DNA of 43,277 nt from an uncultured Oscillospiraceae bacterium (GCA_934635515.1 CAKTZK010000002.1:1-43277), one strand, 5' to 3'; shown: positions 26,601-36,049, numbered from the stretch's first letter. Notes: generated by a model from the letters alone, not told the origin. A program made the numbers and translations.

Positions 26601-29600
26601 GGAGCGGCCCATGATGTAAAGGGGATGATTTGTGGCCTGAACGCTGAGATTCGTGAAGCTGTAATTAGCACCGATCTTACCCTCGCCCACAACGCCGCCG
26701 CCATTGTTGTATCCCAGGATCACGGTGGAGGCCGCATCGGAGCGGATAGCGCTATTTTCAATGCTGACCTTGCTAAATGCAATGCCCGCAAAGCCACCTG
26801 CATTGCCATCCGAAGCAGTCCGGTTATATTGGCTGTTCATGGCATAGGCCGCCGCGTTTTTGATCTTTTCGTATACTGCACCCCTAATGTCGGCGGTGCT
26901 TCTGGCATAATCGGTAGGTGCCGTTTTGTTATCCAGCGCCGTGCCGGAAAACACAACCGACCCATCCAATGTACAGTCTGTAAAATCCAACGATGTTCCT
27001 GCTCTTCCTACAAAGCCGCCCGCATCAAAGTTACCGATGCCGGAATACTGCTTTGAGGAGGTGCATAGAACAGCCGTTTTCAATATGCTTACACCCGTCA
27101 TGGATAGGGAATAATTATTCAGAGCCGCGCCCACAATACCGCCTGCGTAAATACTGTTACTATCATAATATTTCCCGCCGGAGGTGTTCATGACCTGAAT
27201 AACGGAATCCTCCACATACACATCCTTGAACCGTGCCGCGTCATTTGCGTGTACCCGCAGATAGCCAAACAGTCCGCCGGTGCTCAGCACACCCTTGGCA
27301 TCCAACCCGGTCACATGGCAATTGTTCACCACATAGGGTATGTTTTGTGCCTTCTGATCGTACTCCTCACTGGCCACAAATCCGGCTGCCCAACCGGGAG
27401 AGCGCACCGTAAGGTTCTCGATTTCAGCCGTGTCAAAATAAGCGTTCCTGGCATAACCCACATAGCCGCCCACGCAGAACGCAGTATTGGAAACCTTGTC
27501 CGTTACCTCATTGCCGCTCAGGTCTACAAATCCAAGAGCCATTTTGCCCGTGAGCTTGATGTTGGTAAAGGTGATGGTGTTATCAGAATTTCTCCTTTCT
27601 TCAACCAAGCCCAGATTCTTAAATGCGTCCGGCTCATATGCAGTCTGCGCCTTATTATAATACTGCTTTATATCCGTGTGCAGCTTAATGACCGTTCCGG
27701 CCCGCCCCTGCCCATTTTTTAAGCCGGTCACTTTTTGGATACTATAGCAGTTCGTATTCCCAAAGGGGCTTCCCAGACCCCGGAATGCATTGGGATATTT
27801 GCTCAGGTCATATTCCGCCGCTGTCAGCTCCAGAGAAAGCTCTGTCCCGCGCATATCGGATGGGGAAGTGATCCCAAAGTAGGACAGGAACAGGCTCTTG
27901 CCTCCTCCGCTCAGGTCATCCTCATACCGACCCTTTGTAATGCTCACCGCAGTGGGATTTATTTCTCCAACTGCGTGATAGTCACCGTGACGGGAAAGGG
28001 CTCCCTGTCCATACCCAAGATAATTGGATACATACTCCAGCGCGCCGCCGCTCATGGCAAAGCCCAGCATCAGCAGGTCGTCGGTATCGGCCACCGTAAT
28101 CTTATATAAGCCGGTGCTTTCCCGTCCGGTCGTGCAGCCCTGGGTCAATCTATCGTTGGTAATGACGGGAATGGAGAAATTCTTCCCCGTGTTGTCATAA
28201 CCCAAGTCGTTGGACATGGCGTAGCCGCTGATGACCTTACCCACATAGGGGTTGTAGTAATAATATCCCCCGTAGCTGGCCATATCCGTAGGCGCTGCGC
28301 CCAGCTCTCGCAGAGACACACCACCGCCGGAAATCAGGCCCACATAGCCGCCATATACCGAGGTGATATGCCCCGCCTGCAATTTCTCCACCTTTACGGA
28401 TACAGAATCAATCAAATTATCTCCGCCGACGATCCAGCCGATAACGCCGCCGAAATGGGTTGTGCCTGTGGATGCGGCAGTAGTGGAGTCGATGGTGCTG
28501 GTAGCCTTATTGGCGCCGAATACGCTCCCCGACAGTCCGACATTTTTATAGCTCAGCTCCAGTCCGTACACCGCACAGCCGTTGGCCACATTGATAAATC
28601 CGCAGTAGCCCGTGCTGCCCACATTCGTGTTATCCGGCAGCTTAATAACGGTCCCATTGCCCGCAATGACCCCGTGGAAGGGATATTGCTCCGTTCCGAT
28701 GCCCGTGAACTCCATATCCGTCAGGTCAAGAGGTCCTTTGATCTTGAAGTACGCTCCCCGCAGATACTCCCGCAGCGTCTCCGCCTTCAGGATCTTCGTC
28801 CCGCTCTTCAGCGTGCCCGACGATGCGGTGTACACATCACAGCCGGTATAGTCCAAGGCGGTGCCGCTGGCTTTGGGATAGTTGATGACCCAATCCTGAG
28901 AAAACGAATAGGCGCTGCTCATGCTCACCAGCTTTGTCAGCTCCTCCAGCTGCGCAGCTCTTTCGATGATATAGGGGTTCTCATAGGTGCCCCAACCCCG
29001 GTCAAAATTCACACTCTTGCGGTTTACCCGCAGGGTGGTGCCGCCGTCCATGGTGGTAAGCACATAGGGCATATATCCGTTGGAAAACGCCGTGTTCGCG
29101 CCGCCATTTTGGGTCGGTTGCGTATTGGGGTCCACCAATATCTCCTGGTCGTAGTACTCGTACTGCTTGGGGTTGGTAGAAATTTCCGTACCATAGGTCA
29201 CGGCGTTCTTGTGATTGCCGTCGTCCCAGTCCTCCGCCAGGTTGAAGTTATAGATGTATGCGCCCGTGCCGTTGATGCAGTTGATGGCCTCAAAATAGCT
29301 GGCGTGGGTGAAGATGGAGCTTCCCGTCTCTCCGGCAAACACAACGTTCTTAAACCGCACGGAGATGTTGGAGGAGGCCGTACCGTTGTTCTCCTTAGCC
29401 ACACCGCCCTTGCCGATCAGCGCGCTGGCCGCCTTGCCCGTGTAGGTGTTGTTCTTGGCGGCCTTCTCATAAGTACCCTGCGTATACTGAGAAACGGAGG
29501 TAATGGTGCCGGTGACATTGCTGCCAATGGTGTCTATCAGCAGCGGCGTGGCCGCGCCGTCCACCGTCATACCGGCAAAGAACACCTTTTCCACCTTGAA

Positions 29601-32600
29601 ATTGGCGTCCGCCGTCACAGTGGCCGTGCGATTACCCACCACCTTACCGCAGATGAACGCGCCGGAGCTGCCATTCACCGGGAAAATTTTCCCACTCAGG
29701 GTAATATTCGTAAGCGAAGCGGTGACACTTTCGTTTGTGGCAATCACATCGGACAAAATGCCGCTCTGAATGCCGAACATCTGTCCCGTCCGGGGCAGAT
29801 CCGCCACCGTATAGCCAAAAGTCAGCTTCTTTCCGCTGAAGTCAAAGGTCACCCCCTCCTTCTTCGTAGGATAGAAGGAGTAATTGGTCATGTCGATGTC
29901 CTTGCTGGCCCCGGCGATGTCCGTGATGGCCGTGGGGAAGCTCTCCCCCCGCACATAGTCCGGCAGCGCCCCCTGCACATAATCGTACACATGCCAGTAG
30001 ATCACTTCCGCCGGGGTCTTAGCTGTTGTGCTGGGCTCATATTTCGTCACCGCCTTGTCCAGCCGGGCGATGTTGAAATAATATCTTGTATTGCTGTTTT
30101 GCCGGGCGGAGATCATGCTATACCAGTCGCTGTTTTCGGGAATCTGGCCGATATTTGCGCCTGTCTCCACCGAAACCAGTCCGCCGGTGGCAGCAACATT
30201 CATAGACGCACGGGAAGCAATATTCTTGCCCACGAACAGGTCAAACTTGCTGGCCATCACGCCCTGGAACCCCGACGGGTCGCAGTTGACCACCACAAAC
30301 GCATTGGTGCCATCTCCCACCAAAATGCCCTTCGTGGCATTGTTGGATGTAAAGGTAGAGTCTTTTACGGAGAAGCCGGTATTTACCGTCAGCTTGCCGT
30401 CCAGGTCGTAAATAAGTCCGCCCACGGACGCATTGCCGCTGCTGACCGTACCCTGCCAGGCCCCATCCAGCACCAGCTTACACTTCTGCACCGTGTGTCC
30501 GATCAGGCCCCCGGCGGAGGTGCTGGACGCAGAGGTCACAGACGCTTTTACCGCCTTGGTACCGGTCATGTCCACATTGATGTAGTTATTGCATATTAGG
30601 TCGCTAAAGCATCCACCCACATGAGCTGCGGTCACATTCTGATTTTGGGTGATGCTGGCGCTGATGGTATTCCCTGTAAAAATAACATCCTGAGCTATTC
30701 CATCTATTCTTCCTACCATACCGCCCAAAAAAACCCGCCAAATGCTGTAGCATCCATTCTCTTGTTGAATCGAAGCGTTGGTGGTGCTGTTTGTGATCTT
30801 AACAGTAGCTTTTTGGATGCTACCCACAAGGCCGCCCACATAGATACTTCTTCCGTCAGTAGCAGCCCCTTGGGACAGGTTGATTTTCAATAGTGTGTTG
30901 CACTGGTCAATGGTAATACTATTAGTCGCATAACATGCCAAACCTCCGAAGAAAAATCCCTCTGGTGCATCCGCATAGTGCCTCACATCTCCGTCCACAG
31001 TGAGATTCTTCACCGTCGCCCCAGACAAGGCCGAGAATGCGCCCATAAATTTGCGCACATTCACGCCGCCTTTGAGGATACCAACATTGGCATTATCTTC
31101 CGTATTCGACCGCGCACTCTCGCCATGGGACAGCGTCAGGGTTTTGTCGTTGCCGTTGATTGTCCCGGTGAAAGACATAATTTCATTAGACGGTGTAAAC
31201 TGCTCCACACCGCTGCCCTGCAGGTCAACATTCCCTCTCAGGGTAATGGTGGCAGAAAGCAGACTTCTATATTTGTTTGTCGAAACCCCCTTGACCTCGC
31301 CGTGGGTGTGCAGCGTCAGGGCCAGCTTGGCCGCGTCCGCCGCCGAACTCAAGGTAATATTGGCCGAAGAAGTCAACGGATTCTGCACAGAGACTGTATG
31401 ACTTGCGGCATCAAAGGCGAGGATATGCAGCTTATCATTGCGCAGAATCTGCCCGTAGTTGCCCACATCGTTGCTGGTAAGTGTCCCGGCGCGGGCAAAG
31501 GTGAAGCCAGTGTCCGCATACAGCAGCGAATTGGTCTGGGTGCGCACAATATGTCCGGAGCTGGCGGAATTGTCCGTGATAGCCCCGGCCAGGCGCAGCA
31601 CCGTTCCGAGCCCGGTGTCAGAGACCAGCACCGATGCCTGCCCATTATTCGTATATGTGATGCGGCCTACATCCAAAAGCGCTTTAGCCGCGGCCTGCCC
31701 CACCAGGTCCCCGACGCCCGCCTGCAAAGCGGCGTTCATGGTGTTATTCAGCGTGAGGTTGTCCAGCTTGCAGTAAGCCCCCTGCTCCACGCAGCCCACA
31801 GCGCCGCCCAGGGTGCCGGAAAAACCGCCGCTCCCAAAGGTATTCGTCACCGTCATGCCCCCGCCTACCGTCACAACGGAGTTAGCCTTCACCTTGCCGA
31901 TAACGCCGCCATAGCTGCCCGCCGCCATGGAATTAAATGTAAAGGCAGAAGCCTTGTCGCTTGTAAGTGTCACAGCATTTTTACCCGAAATCAGGCCGAA
32001 ATAGCCGCCCACGCTGTGCCCGGCGGCGCCGGTTCCGTTGAAGGTGGCGCCGGGCACGGTCACATCGGTGAAGCTGGCCGCTTCCTTTGCCGTAAAGCTG
32101 CCGATGAAGCCGCCCACGTTGCCGCTTTTGGCAAACCGGTTATTCTCCAGCACAAAATTCCCCGCCGGAGCGGCTGTGGCCTGGCCCACCGCCCCGCCCA
32201 GGGCGGGTGTGGCCTCCGTGGAGGTAAAGGTGCTGCCGGAAACGGTGCAGCTCTTCCCCGCCGCCACGGCAAGAACGCCCTCGGACCGGCCCGCCGCGCC
32301 GCCGGCGTATGCGCCGCTGGCGGTAAGGCCACTTACCGTTATATTCTCCGCAAAATTCACCCTGCCCTTTTCGCCGTTCACGCCCACCAAGCCCGCGGCA
32401 TAGCTGCCGGCGGCAGTGACGCTTCCCGTATAGGTGCTATCGGAGCTCACGGTCAATATCCCATTGTTTTCGCCCGCCAGCAGCCCGGCGTTTCCGCCTG
32501 CCGCCGTGGACACCAGCAGATCCATGTCCCCTGTGGTCACGGACACCGCCGCCCCCTGGTCAATGGACCCGAACAGGCCGCCCACCGTGCCGGCCGTGCT

Positions 32601-33374
32601 CTCCAGCGCGTACTGAGAGCCCGTCTCGAAGCAGGCGCTCACGTCCACCGTGCAGGCGCCGCTGCCTGTGACCTGGGCCGCCACCAGACCGGCGGCCTTG
32701 TCCGTCTGCACAACGCCTCTTACGCTGCCGTCGGTCCCCTGATTCCTGGCCGCAAAGCGGAAGCCGCTGATATCCAGCGCCGTGCCGGAATCGGTGATGG
32801 TCAGCTTTTCGCACAGAGAAAAGGGCCCGTCAATATGCGCCCGGAGGTTAATATTGGCGGCATCCGTTGTAACGGCGCCTTCGTTGGACAGGTTGTTGAA
32901 CAGCACCTTCCACCCGGTCATCTTCAGATAGGTGGAGCCGGTCACATTGGTCATCAGGATCTTTCCCTTGAAGGGAATGTCCTCCGTTCCAATGCCGTAA
33001 AAGCTGTTTGCCAGGTCCTCCTCCGTGTTGCCCGTGGAGGCGATCTTCAGCTCAAAGGTATCTCTGGCGGAGATGCGGAAGGTGTACCCCTCCAAGCTGT
33101 CCGTCTGAGACACCCGGGCCAGGGTGTTAAAGCCCTGGACCCCGGTGATATTAAACTCCTTTTTTCCGGTGCGGGTGATCCCGGCGTAGGTGCCGTCGAT
33201 CGCCAGATCCGTTATATTGGTCACGCTCAGAGGATACGCCGCCGGGATATCCGCCGCGTAGGCCCGGCTCCGCCCAAAAAGGAGCAGGCCCAGTGCCGCC
33301 GCCACCAATACACATACAGCCGTGTAAAGGGCAGGCGTCCTGCGCTCTTTATAGATTCTCTTTCCTTTTTTCAT
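23670..33374 (-). CDS. Giant secreted beta-helix (GLUG-like repeat) surface protein
   Basis: A 3234-residue protein, start ATG 33374 with a GTGGAGC site. A signal peptide spans about residues 1-42 (ALYTAVCVLVAAALGLLLFG, cleavage likely after AYA). From about 250 to 2300 at least 20 GLUG-like units recur, each with a core such as AGGLIGHTVQ, VGGLVGSIQK, LGGMVGRIDG, AGGFVGRAGT or TGGLFGYLRV followed by beta-strand residues. This predicts long right-handed beta-helix stretches. The last about 800 residues look like beta-sandwich domains, including a small Cys pair in HLCTDADCQHVE. No LPXTG, no C-terminal membrane helix and no SLH domain were seen, so attachment may depend on the three small proteins encoded upstream. 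Parts of the middle (about 25.9-31.2 kb) look less GC-rich than the ends. Function is unknown; adhesin or fibre is the best guess. Confidence 0.85.
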   Translation of the reverse strand: MKKGKRIYKERRTPALYTAVCVLVAAALGLLLFGRSRAYAADIPAAYPLSVTNITDLAIDGTYAGITRTGKKEFNITGVQGFNTLARVSQTDSLEGYTFRISARDTFELKIASTGNTEEDLANSFYGIGTEDIPFKGKILMTNVTGSTYLKMTGWKVLFNNLSNEGAVTTDAANINLRAHIDGPFSLCEKLTITDSGTALDISGFRFAARNQGTDGSVRGVVQTDKAAGLVAAQVTGSGACTVDVSACFETGSQYALESTAGTVGGLFGSIDQGAAVSVTTGDMDLLVSTAAGGNAGLLAGENNGILTVSSDSTYTGSVTAAGSYAAGLVGVNGEKGRVNFAENITVSGLTASGAYAGGAAGRSEGVLAVAAGKSCTVSGSTFTSTEATPALGGAVGQATAAPAGNFVLENNRFAKSGNVGGFIGSFTAKEAASFTDVTVPGATFNGTGAAGHSVGGYFGLISGKNAVTLTSDKASAFTFNSMAAGSYGGVIGKVKANSVVTVGGGMTVTNTFGSGGFSGTLGGAVGCVEQGAYCKLDNLTLNNTMNAALQAGVGDLVGQAAAKALLDVGRITYTNNGQASVLVSDTGLGTVLRLAGAITDNSASSGHIVRTQTNSLLYADTGFTFARAGTLTSNDVGNYGQILRNDKLHILAFDAASHTVSVQNPLTSSANITLSSAADAAKLALTLHTHGEVKGVSTNKYRSLLSATITLRGNVDLQGSGVEQFTPSNEIMSFTGTINGNDKTLTLSHGESARSNTEDNANVGILKGGVNVRKFMGAFSALSGATVKNLTVDGDVRHYADAPEGFFFGGLACYATNSITIDQCNTLLKINLSQGAATDGRSIYVGGLVGSIQKATVKITNSTTNASIQQENGCYSIWRVFLGGMVGRIDGIAQDVIFTGNTISASITQNQNVTAAHVGGCFSDLICNNYINVDMTGTKAVKASVTSASSTSAGGLIGHTVQKCKLVLDGAWQGTVSSGNASVGGLIYDLDGKLTVNTGFSVKDSTFTSNNATKGILVGDGTNAFVVVNCDPSGFQGVMASKFDLFVGKNIASRASMNVAATGGLVSVETGANIGQIPENSDWYSMISARQNSNTRYYFNIARLDKAVTKYEPSTTAKTPAEVIYWHVYDYVQGALPDYVRGESFPTAITDIAGASKDIDMTNYSFYPTKKEGVTFDFSGKKLTFGYTVADLPRTGQMFGIQSGILSDVIATNESVTASLTNITLSGKIFPVNGSSGAFICGKVVGNRTATVTADANFKVEKVFFAGMTVDGAATPLLIDTIGSNVTGTITSVSQYTQGTYEKAAKNNTYTGKAASALIGKGGVAKENNGTASSNISVRFKNVVFAGETGSSIFTHASYFEAINCINGTGAYIYNFNLAEDWDDGNHKNAVTYGTEISTNPKQYEYYDQEILVDPNTQPTQNGGANTAFSNGYMPYVLTTMDGGTTLRVNRKSVNFDRGWGTYENPYIIERAAQLEELTKLVSMSSAYSFSQDWVINYPKASGTALDYTGCDVYTASSGTLKSGTKILKAETLREYLRGAYFKIKGPLDLTDMEFTGIGTEQYPFHGVIAGNGTVIKLPDNTNVGSTGYCGFINVANGCAVYGLELSYKNVGLSGSVFGANKATSTIDSTTAASTGTTHFGGVIGWIVGGDNLIDSVSVKVEKLQAGHITSVYGGYVGLISGGGVSLRELGAAPTDMASYGGYYYYNPYVGKVISGYAMSNDLGYDNTGKNFSIPVITNDRLTQGCTTGRESTGLYKITVADTDDLLMLGFAMSGGALEYVSNYLGYGQGALSRHGDYHAVGEINPTAVSITKGRYEDDLSGGGKSLFLSYFGITSPSDMRGTELSLELTAAEYDLSKYPNAFRGLGSPFGNTNCYSIQKVTGLKNGQGRAGTVIKLHTDIKQYYNKAQTAYEPDAFKNLGLVEERRNSDNTITFTNIKLTGKMALGFVDLSGNEVTDKVSNTAFCVGGYVGYARNAYFDTAEIENLTVRSPGWAAGFVASEEYDQKAQNIPYVVNNCHVTGLDAKGVLSTGGLFGYLRVHANDAARFKDVYVEDSVIQVMNTSGGKYYDSNSIYAGGIVGAALNNYSLSMTGVSILKTAVLCTSSKQYSGIGNFDAGGFVGRAGTSLDFTDCTLDGSVVFSGTALDNKTAPTDYARSTADIRGAVYEKIKNAAAYAMNSQYNRTASDGNAGGFAGIAFSKVSIENSAIRSDAASTVILGYNNGGGVVGEGKIGANYSFTNLSVQATNHPLYIMGRSCSAGLIPWHVQGDSANTVVAKGVRVSGGASAPVYILATKNSSDSVFASGLLGHVNQISVDVTDAEVSNCIIAGSRAAGVLRGFDGASTSLQNIKVFSNYIQSTDSSLAGIFNTVGKPVSLDGLYFADNMLRSGNRGKISAGGIVDTIEKSGVLNGCNILMKDNDMAFISPAKSFADILKMETTKPTDAAGTDYARVGLIGYENKGTANILALSVEEDDNAAKQGRFRSESRSSSSTVIFAGYGAPAVFKTKYFANGNKNYTPAQALADHGTEPQTTGKLNGDAVTKTLGSATPDYLNANLANWAAWKDKTVKLEDTGVSTLSALAKNMAITVNKNLSVLHITGSTNDTMAGFLNLITGGGYGDMADAFTLTAQADRYTLGSDGTLTLQTAGDGSVQYDGTKFTAGKYDDLESENKSLTVLTLTFTSKAVPAQTYSMNVVVYYPQILEYRSYISALEGEVYQLSSFLTAPKTSIDVSAGSKYSLYVEYAYNDTAKKIENFNFDKRIDSGTPDGSSGGTKNAFTAGTKFVLVDLNSPGAYGFKSYYYTAQEDTYSIDFKNFTSETEADFSPKLLSEVVANKLSEKAHLCTDADCQHVERYIVTVIPKEAEDELKQFTLRAQVEKNDRNIIVKPTRNPCTVNVWNKATGELKLVASSATFSNVAGKELVVNADVQVTFPTNYISAMKDRQIYGTHVLTIMDENNKAVSLPAGTKVLLTDAAGNTLMASRLTGAAASLRYEIDDIVAMANNQDSLQDSFTLTLDFSDVSAAEFNGVFSEGKNYTMYDEFYLSGDRAHYTSGSKLTGRTSTFVAKSAVPVKLTVIPVDRKHQAINMGGIQDSTDSGRIVFDLTADFSAVPETDREKIVSAKVEFFVYQKDLTTHAYGTTSMLGRIASLTPGNGTLTLTDWKADGRYTLTVDLDYVKGQMAAGGVTAQQILSNYRLAAKVTGLDANGDPVGEYTAESYFVFLLCDIQNQITG

Positions 33375-33421
33375 ATAGCTCCACCCAATGCCTGCGTAGT
33401 TCTTCTGTCATTTTCGTCGGC

Positions 33422-34363
33422 TCAAGTCAGCTGCTGCCACTGAATACACCCGTCCAGGTCCGTCCAGGTCAGGGCCGGACTTGCCGTGTACCACGGGTCA
33501 GCCGCCTCCTCCACCCCCTGCACGCGCATAAACGTCAGGGTGTTGTAGTAGTTGGCCTCCTGGGGGATGTCGATGTATCTGTCAAAGCCGTCCGTGCTGT
33601 TTTCGATCTTCTGCACCTGGCCCGCCAGCTCGTTGTGCTCCATCAGCGTCAGATACGCCGACTTCCACATAAGGCGCATCGTTCCGCCCTCCGGCGGCTC
33701 GCCCATCATGGAGATCACATAGGTAAAGGCCGCATAGTCCTCTATGTCCGCCTCCCCCGCCGTCCGCTCAAAGTAGGTCTCCACATGGAATCCCTCCGAC
33801 CGGGACGGCACGATGCATGCTCCCAGCATCCGGCTGGCCATGTAGCTGGGCTTCGTAGGCACCGCCGCCAGCAGCAGGTTGGGGAACGTCGTCAGGTCGT
33901 CCTCCGTCCCGGCGTTAAAATTCACCCGCACCGATACCTCCATGGCGCTTCCCCCTTTTAAGGTCGCGGAAAACACCGGCTGGCTGTGGTCCGTGCCGGA
34001 GATATCCACCGTCTGGGACGCGCCGTAGGTAATGGTATAGGTCTTCCCGGTGGTGTCCTTGTCCAGCCAGGCGTATACGTCAAAGGTCAGGTCAAAGTCG
34101 TTATATTCGCCGGTAGCCCGGTCGTAGTTATAAAAGCTGATGATCTTCTCCACGGACCCCTGGGGCCGGACCACGTTGTTTTTCGCGTCCTCCATCCGGG
34201 ATACCGAGCTGAGCGTGTCGCTGGAAAAGCAGTTTTTCCGGTTTACGAACACGTCCTTGAAGTTGCCCTTCCCGTAGTAGGCCGCCAGGGCCAGGCTGGC
34301 CGCTGCCAGCAGGGCCAGGCCCGCGCACAAGATCACCCGCCGTGATCTCCGGCTTTTTTTCAT
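33422..34363 (-). CDS. Membrane-anchored surface protein, third gene of the c-di-GMP operon
   Basis: A 313-residue protein with a basic N-terminus and one hydrophobic segment (about residues 9-29, RVILCAGLALLAAASLALAA), then an extracytoplasmic beta-rich region (for example DFDLTFDVYAWLDKDTTGKT). A Cys in CFSSDTL (about 43) is too far from the hydrophobic segment for a clean lipobox. ATG 34363 overlaps the preceding stop in ATGA. The giant gene begins 47 bases after its stop. I do not recognise a family; it may be a minor subunit or anchor for the giant protein. Confidence 0.75.
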   Translation of the reverse strand: MKKSRRSRRVILCAGLALLAAASLALAAYYGKGNFKDVFVNRKNCFSSDTLSSVSRMEDAKNNVVRPQGSVEKIISFYNYDRATGEYNDFDLTFDVYAWLDKDTTGKTYTITYGASQTVDISGTDHSQPVFSATLKGGSAMEVSVRVNFNAGTEDDLTTFPNLLLAAVPTKPSYMASRMLGACIVPSRSEGFHVETYFERTAGEADIEDYAAFTYVISMMGEPPEGGTMRLMWKSAYLTLMEHNELAGQVQKIENSTDGFDRYIDIPQEANYYNTLTFMRVQGVEEAADPWYTASPALTWTDLDGCIQWQQLT

Positions 34364-35079
34364 GTGCCCTGGTCCCCCTTTCCGGTGCCTCCCTCGGTGA
34401 TGATATACACCACGTCCGTCTCCTTTTCCAGCTCCGCCTCGGAGATGTTCTCCTTCCAGGTCACCTGCAGCACGTAAAAGCGGTAGGCCTCGGTGTTGTT
34501 GAGCTTGGTGTAGATGTCCGTCCCGGTTTTCGTGTACTCGGAGAATGCGTCGTCATAGATCTTGTATACGCCCCTATTCAGGTGCGTCTGCTGGTAGGTC
34601 TCGTCCGTGCTTCTGTCCTTGCTGTAGGTAACGTCGGCCTTCCAGCTCCCGTCCTGGGTGGTGTAGTTGAAGTAGCAGTCGCTGCCCTCCAGGGTGCGCA
34701 TCTCATATTCGCTGCCCGTAGGCCTGTCCGTAATGCCGGACACCGGATACAGGTCAATGATCATGCCTATGTTCTCCGTGTAGATCACGCCCAGCTTGTA
34801 GTCCTCCACCGCTCCCTCATAGGCCGGAGCCACGCAGAACAGGGCGTTGTAGGTCTTGTTGATCTGCAGGCCGTCCAGGTCAAAGGAGACCATGTTCTGC
34901 AGCTTGTCGTCCTTGATGTAGATGATCGGCGGCATCTCCAGCTCCAGGTCGTGGGAGCGGCTGCGGTTGGCCAGCACGAACCAGGCAAAAACCGAAAAGG
35001 ACAGCACCCCGGCCATGATCACCACCAGGATCAGCCTGTATAAAACTTCTTTTGTAAACGGTCCCTTTTTTGCCCTCAT
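34360..35079 (-). CDS. Single-pass surface protein, TasA/pilin-like N-terminus
   Basis: A 239-residue protein with a basic N-terminus (MRAKKGPFTKEVLYR), one membrane segment (about 15-36, LILVVIMAGVLSFSVFAWFV) and a beta-rich extracytoplasmic domain. The AWF motif at the end of the hydrophobic segment, followed by a short polar stretch and beta strands, recalls the N-terminal pattern of TasA-like and related secreted fibre proteins of Firmicutes. That likeness is by eye only. ATG 35079 uses an AGGAGGAG site inside the end of the upstream gene. Second gene of the operon. Confidence 0.72.
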   Translation of the reverse strand: MRAKKGPFTKEVLYRLILVVIMAGVLSFSVFAWFVLANRSRSHDLELEMPPIIYIKDDKLQNMVSFDLDGLQINKTYNALFCVAPAYEGAVEDYKLGVIYTENIGMIIDLYPVSGITDRPTGSEYEMRTLEGSDCYFNYTTQDGSWKADVTYSKDRSTDETYQQTHLNRGVYKIYDDAFSEYTKTGTDIYTKLNNTEAYRFYVLQVTWKENISEAELEKETDVVYIITEGGTGKGDQGT

Positions 35080-35085
35080 GGCAGC

Positions 35086-35841
35086 TTACTCCTCCTGTAC
35101 GGTCAGGTCAAAGCAGATATGCTTCAGCGTGGTCCCTATGATAGAGTCGGCCTTGTTATAGCCCTCGTCCGAAATTTCTCCCTCGTCGAACATCTCCGCC
35201 TTGTGTTCATCGCTTCCATAGTAGTCCGCGATCTTCGCCCGGTCCTCCTGCGCAATGAGCGTGCCGGTGTCCGAAAAGATGTCGCTGTACCAGGCCACCC
35301 AGACCCAGTATACCGTCACCGGCTGCTCCCGCTCCTGGGCTGAAACGGCCATCGGCTCGCCTGCGGGGATCCACCCGGAATAAACGCCGTCGTCGCTTTT
35401 CTCTTTGAACAGCAGCAGATGGGCGTTGATCATCTGCAGGGCCTGGGTCTTGCGCTCCTCCGCCACTCCCGCGTAGAAGCCCTCCTCGCTGTCGTAAAAA
35501 TTATTATTCACCACCGACAGGGTGTAGGAAAAGTCGTAGGTCTCCGCATTAGGATCATACACGTAGAAGGTAAAGCTGCCCGCAGCGCCGGGCCGCAGCT
35601 CCTCCACATCCTCGCCGCCGAAGTGCTTCATATCCGCCGACGGCTGAGACACGGCGATATTCTCTCCGCCGCTTTTCGCCCGGATCTCCAGATCGCCCTT
35701 AGCCGACACCTGCATGCCCGTAGCGGATACATCTGTGCTGTCTGAGAACCAGCCCAGGCCGATGGTGGCCGCTAAAATCGCAAAAACGACCAAAAATGCC
35801 GCCAGCAGCATGCCCAGAAGCGCCGAATTCTTTTTTGACAC
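35086..35841 (-). CDS. Single-pass surface protein, TasA/pilin-like, first gene of the operon
   Basis: A 251-residue protein starting at GTG 35841 after a GGGAGGG site. The N-terminal hydrophobic segment (about 8-29, LLGMLLAAFLVVFAILAATIG) runs directly into LGWFSDSTDVSATGMQVSAK, a pattern very like TasA/SipW-dependent fibre proteins (Trp/Tyr-Phe-Ser-Asp then a beta strand). The remainder is beta-rich and acidic. No SipW-type signal peptidase or sortase gene is nearby. It is the first gene after the c-di-GMP riboswitch. A structural or anchoring role in a surface fibre is inference. Confidence 0.75.
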   Translation of the reverse strand: MSKKNSALLGMLLAAFLVVFAILAATIGLGWFSDSTDVSATGMQVSAKGDLEIRAKSGGENIAVSQPSADMKHFGGEDVEELRPGAAGSFTFYVYDPNAETYDFSYTLSVVNNNFYDSEEGFYAGVAEERKTQALQMINAHLLLFKEKSDDGVYSGWIPAGEPMAVSAQEREQPVTVYWVWVAWYSDIFSDTGTLIAQEDRAKIADYYGSDEHKAEMFDEGEISDEGYNKADSIIGTTLKHICFDLTVQEE

Positions 35842-35890
35842 AGCTTTCCCTCCCCTCCGGTGATTTGTGTTTTTTTACCCTATAAAAGGT

Positions 35891-35924
35891 CAAAAACGCT
35901 GCAATATACAAGATATTGCAGCGT
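35891..35924 (-). terminator. Terminator of the c-di-GMP riboswitch expression platform
   Basis: On the minus strand ACGCTGCAATAT, loop CTTGT, ATATTGCAGCGT (35924-35896) is followed by five T. A perfect 12-bp stem. Its 5' arm overlaps the last conserved bases of the aptamer. Confidence 0.9.
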
Positions 35925-36000
35925 GGCTGACTCTTTGTTATAAAAAGTCCCGATAGCTTTGCGTCGCCGCCTTACGACGGTTTTGCCCAAATCATTCAGT
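35918..36000 (-). ncRNA. Class I cyclic-di-GMP riboswitch (GEMM-I)
   Basis: Minus-strand reading shows GGGCAAAACC (35988-35979), a small stem with loop GTAA, then GACGCAAAGCTATCGGG (about 35965-35949), ACT/AGT pairing, and AGCCACGCTGC at the 3' end. This is the GEMM-I order. The aptamer's 3' bases (35924-35918) are also the start of the terminator 5' arm, so ligand binding and termination are mutually exclusive. This predicts an ON switch: more c-di-GMP, more surface operon. The direction is inference. Confidence 0.88.
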
Positions 36001-36049
36001 TATAGCTCATCCCTTATATGGACAAAAATATACTCCTTAACTCTTGTGG

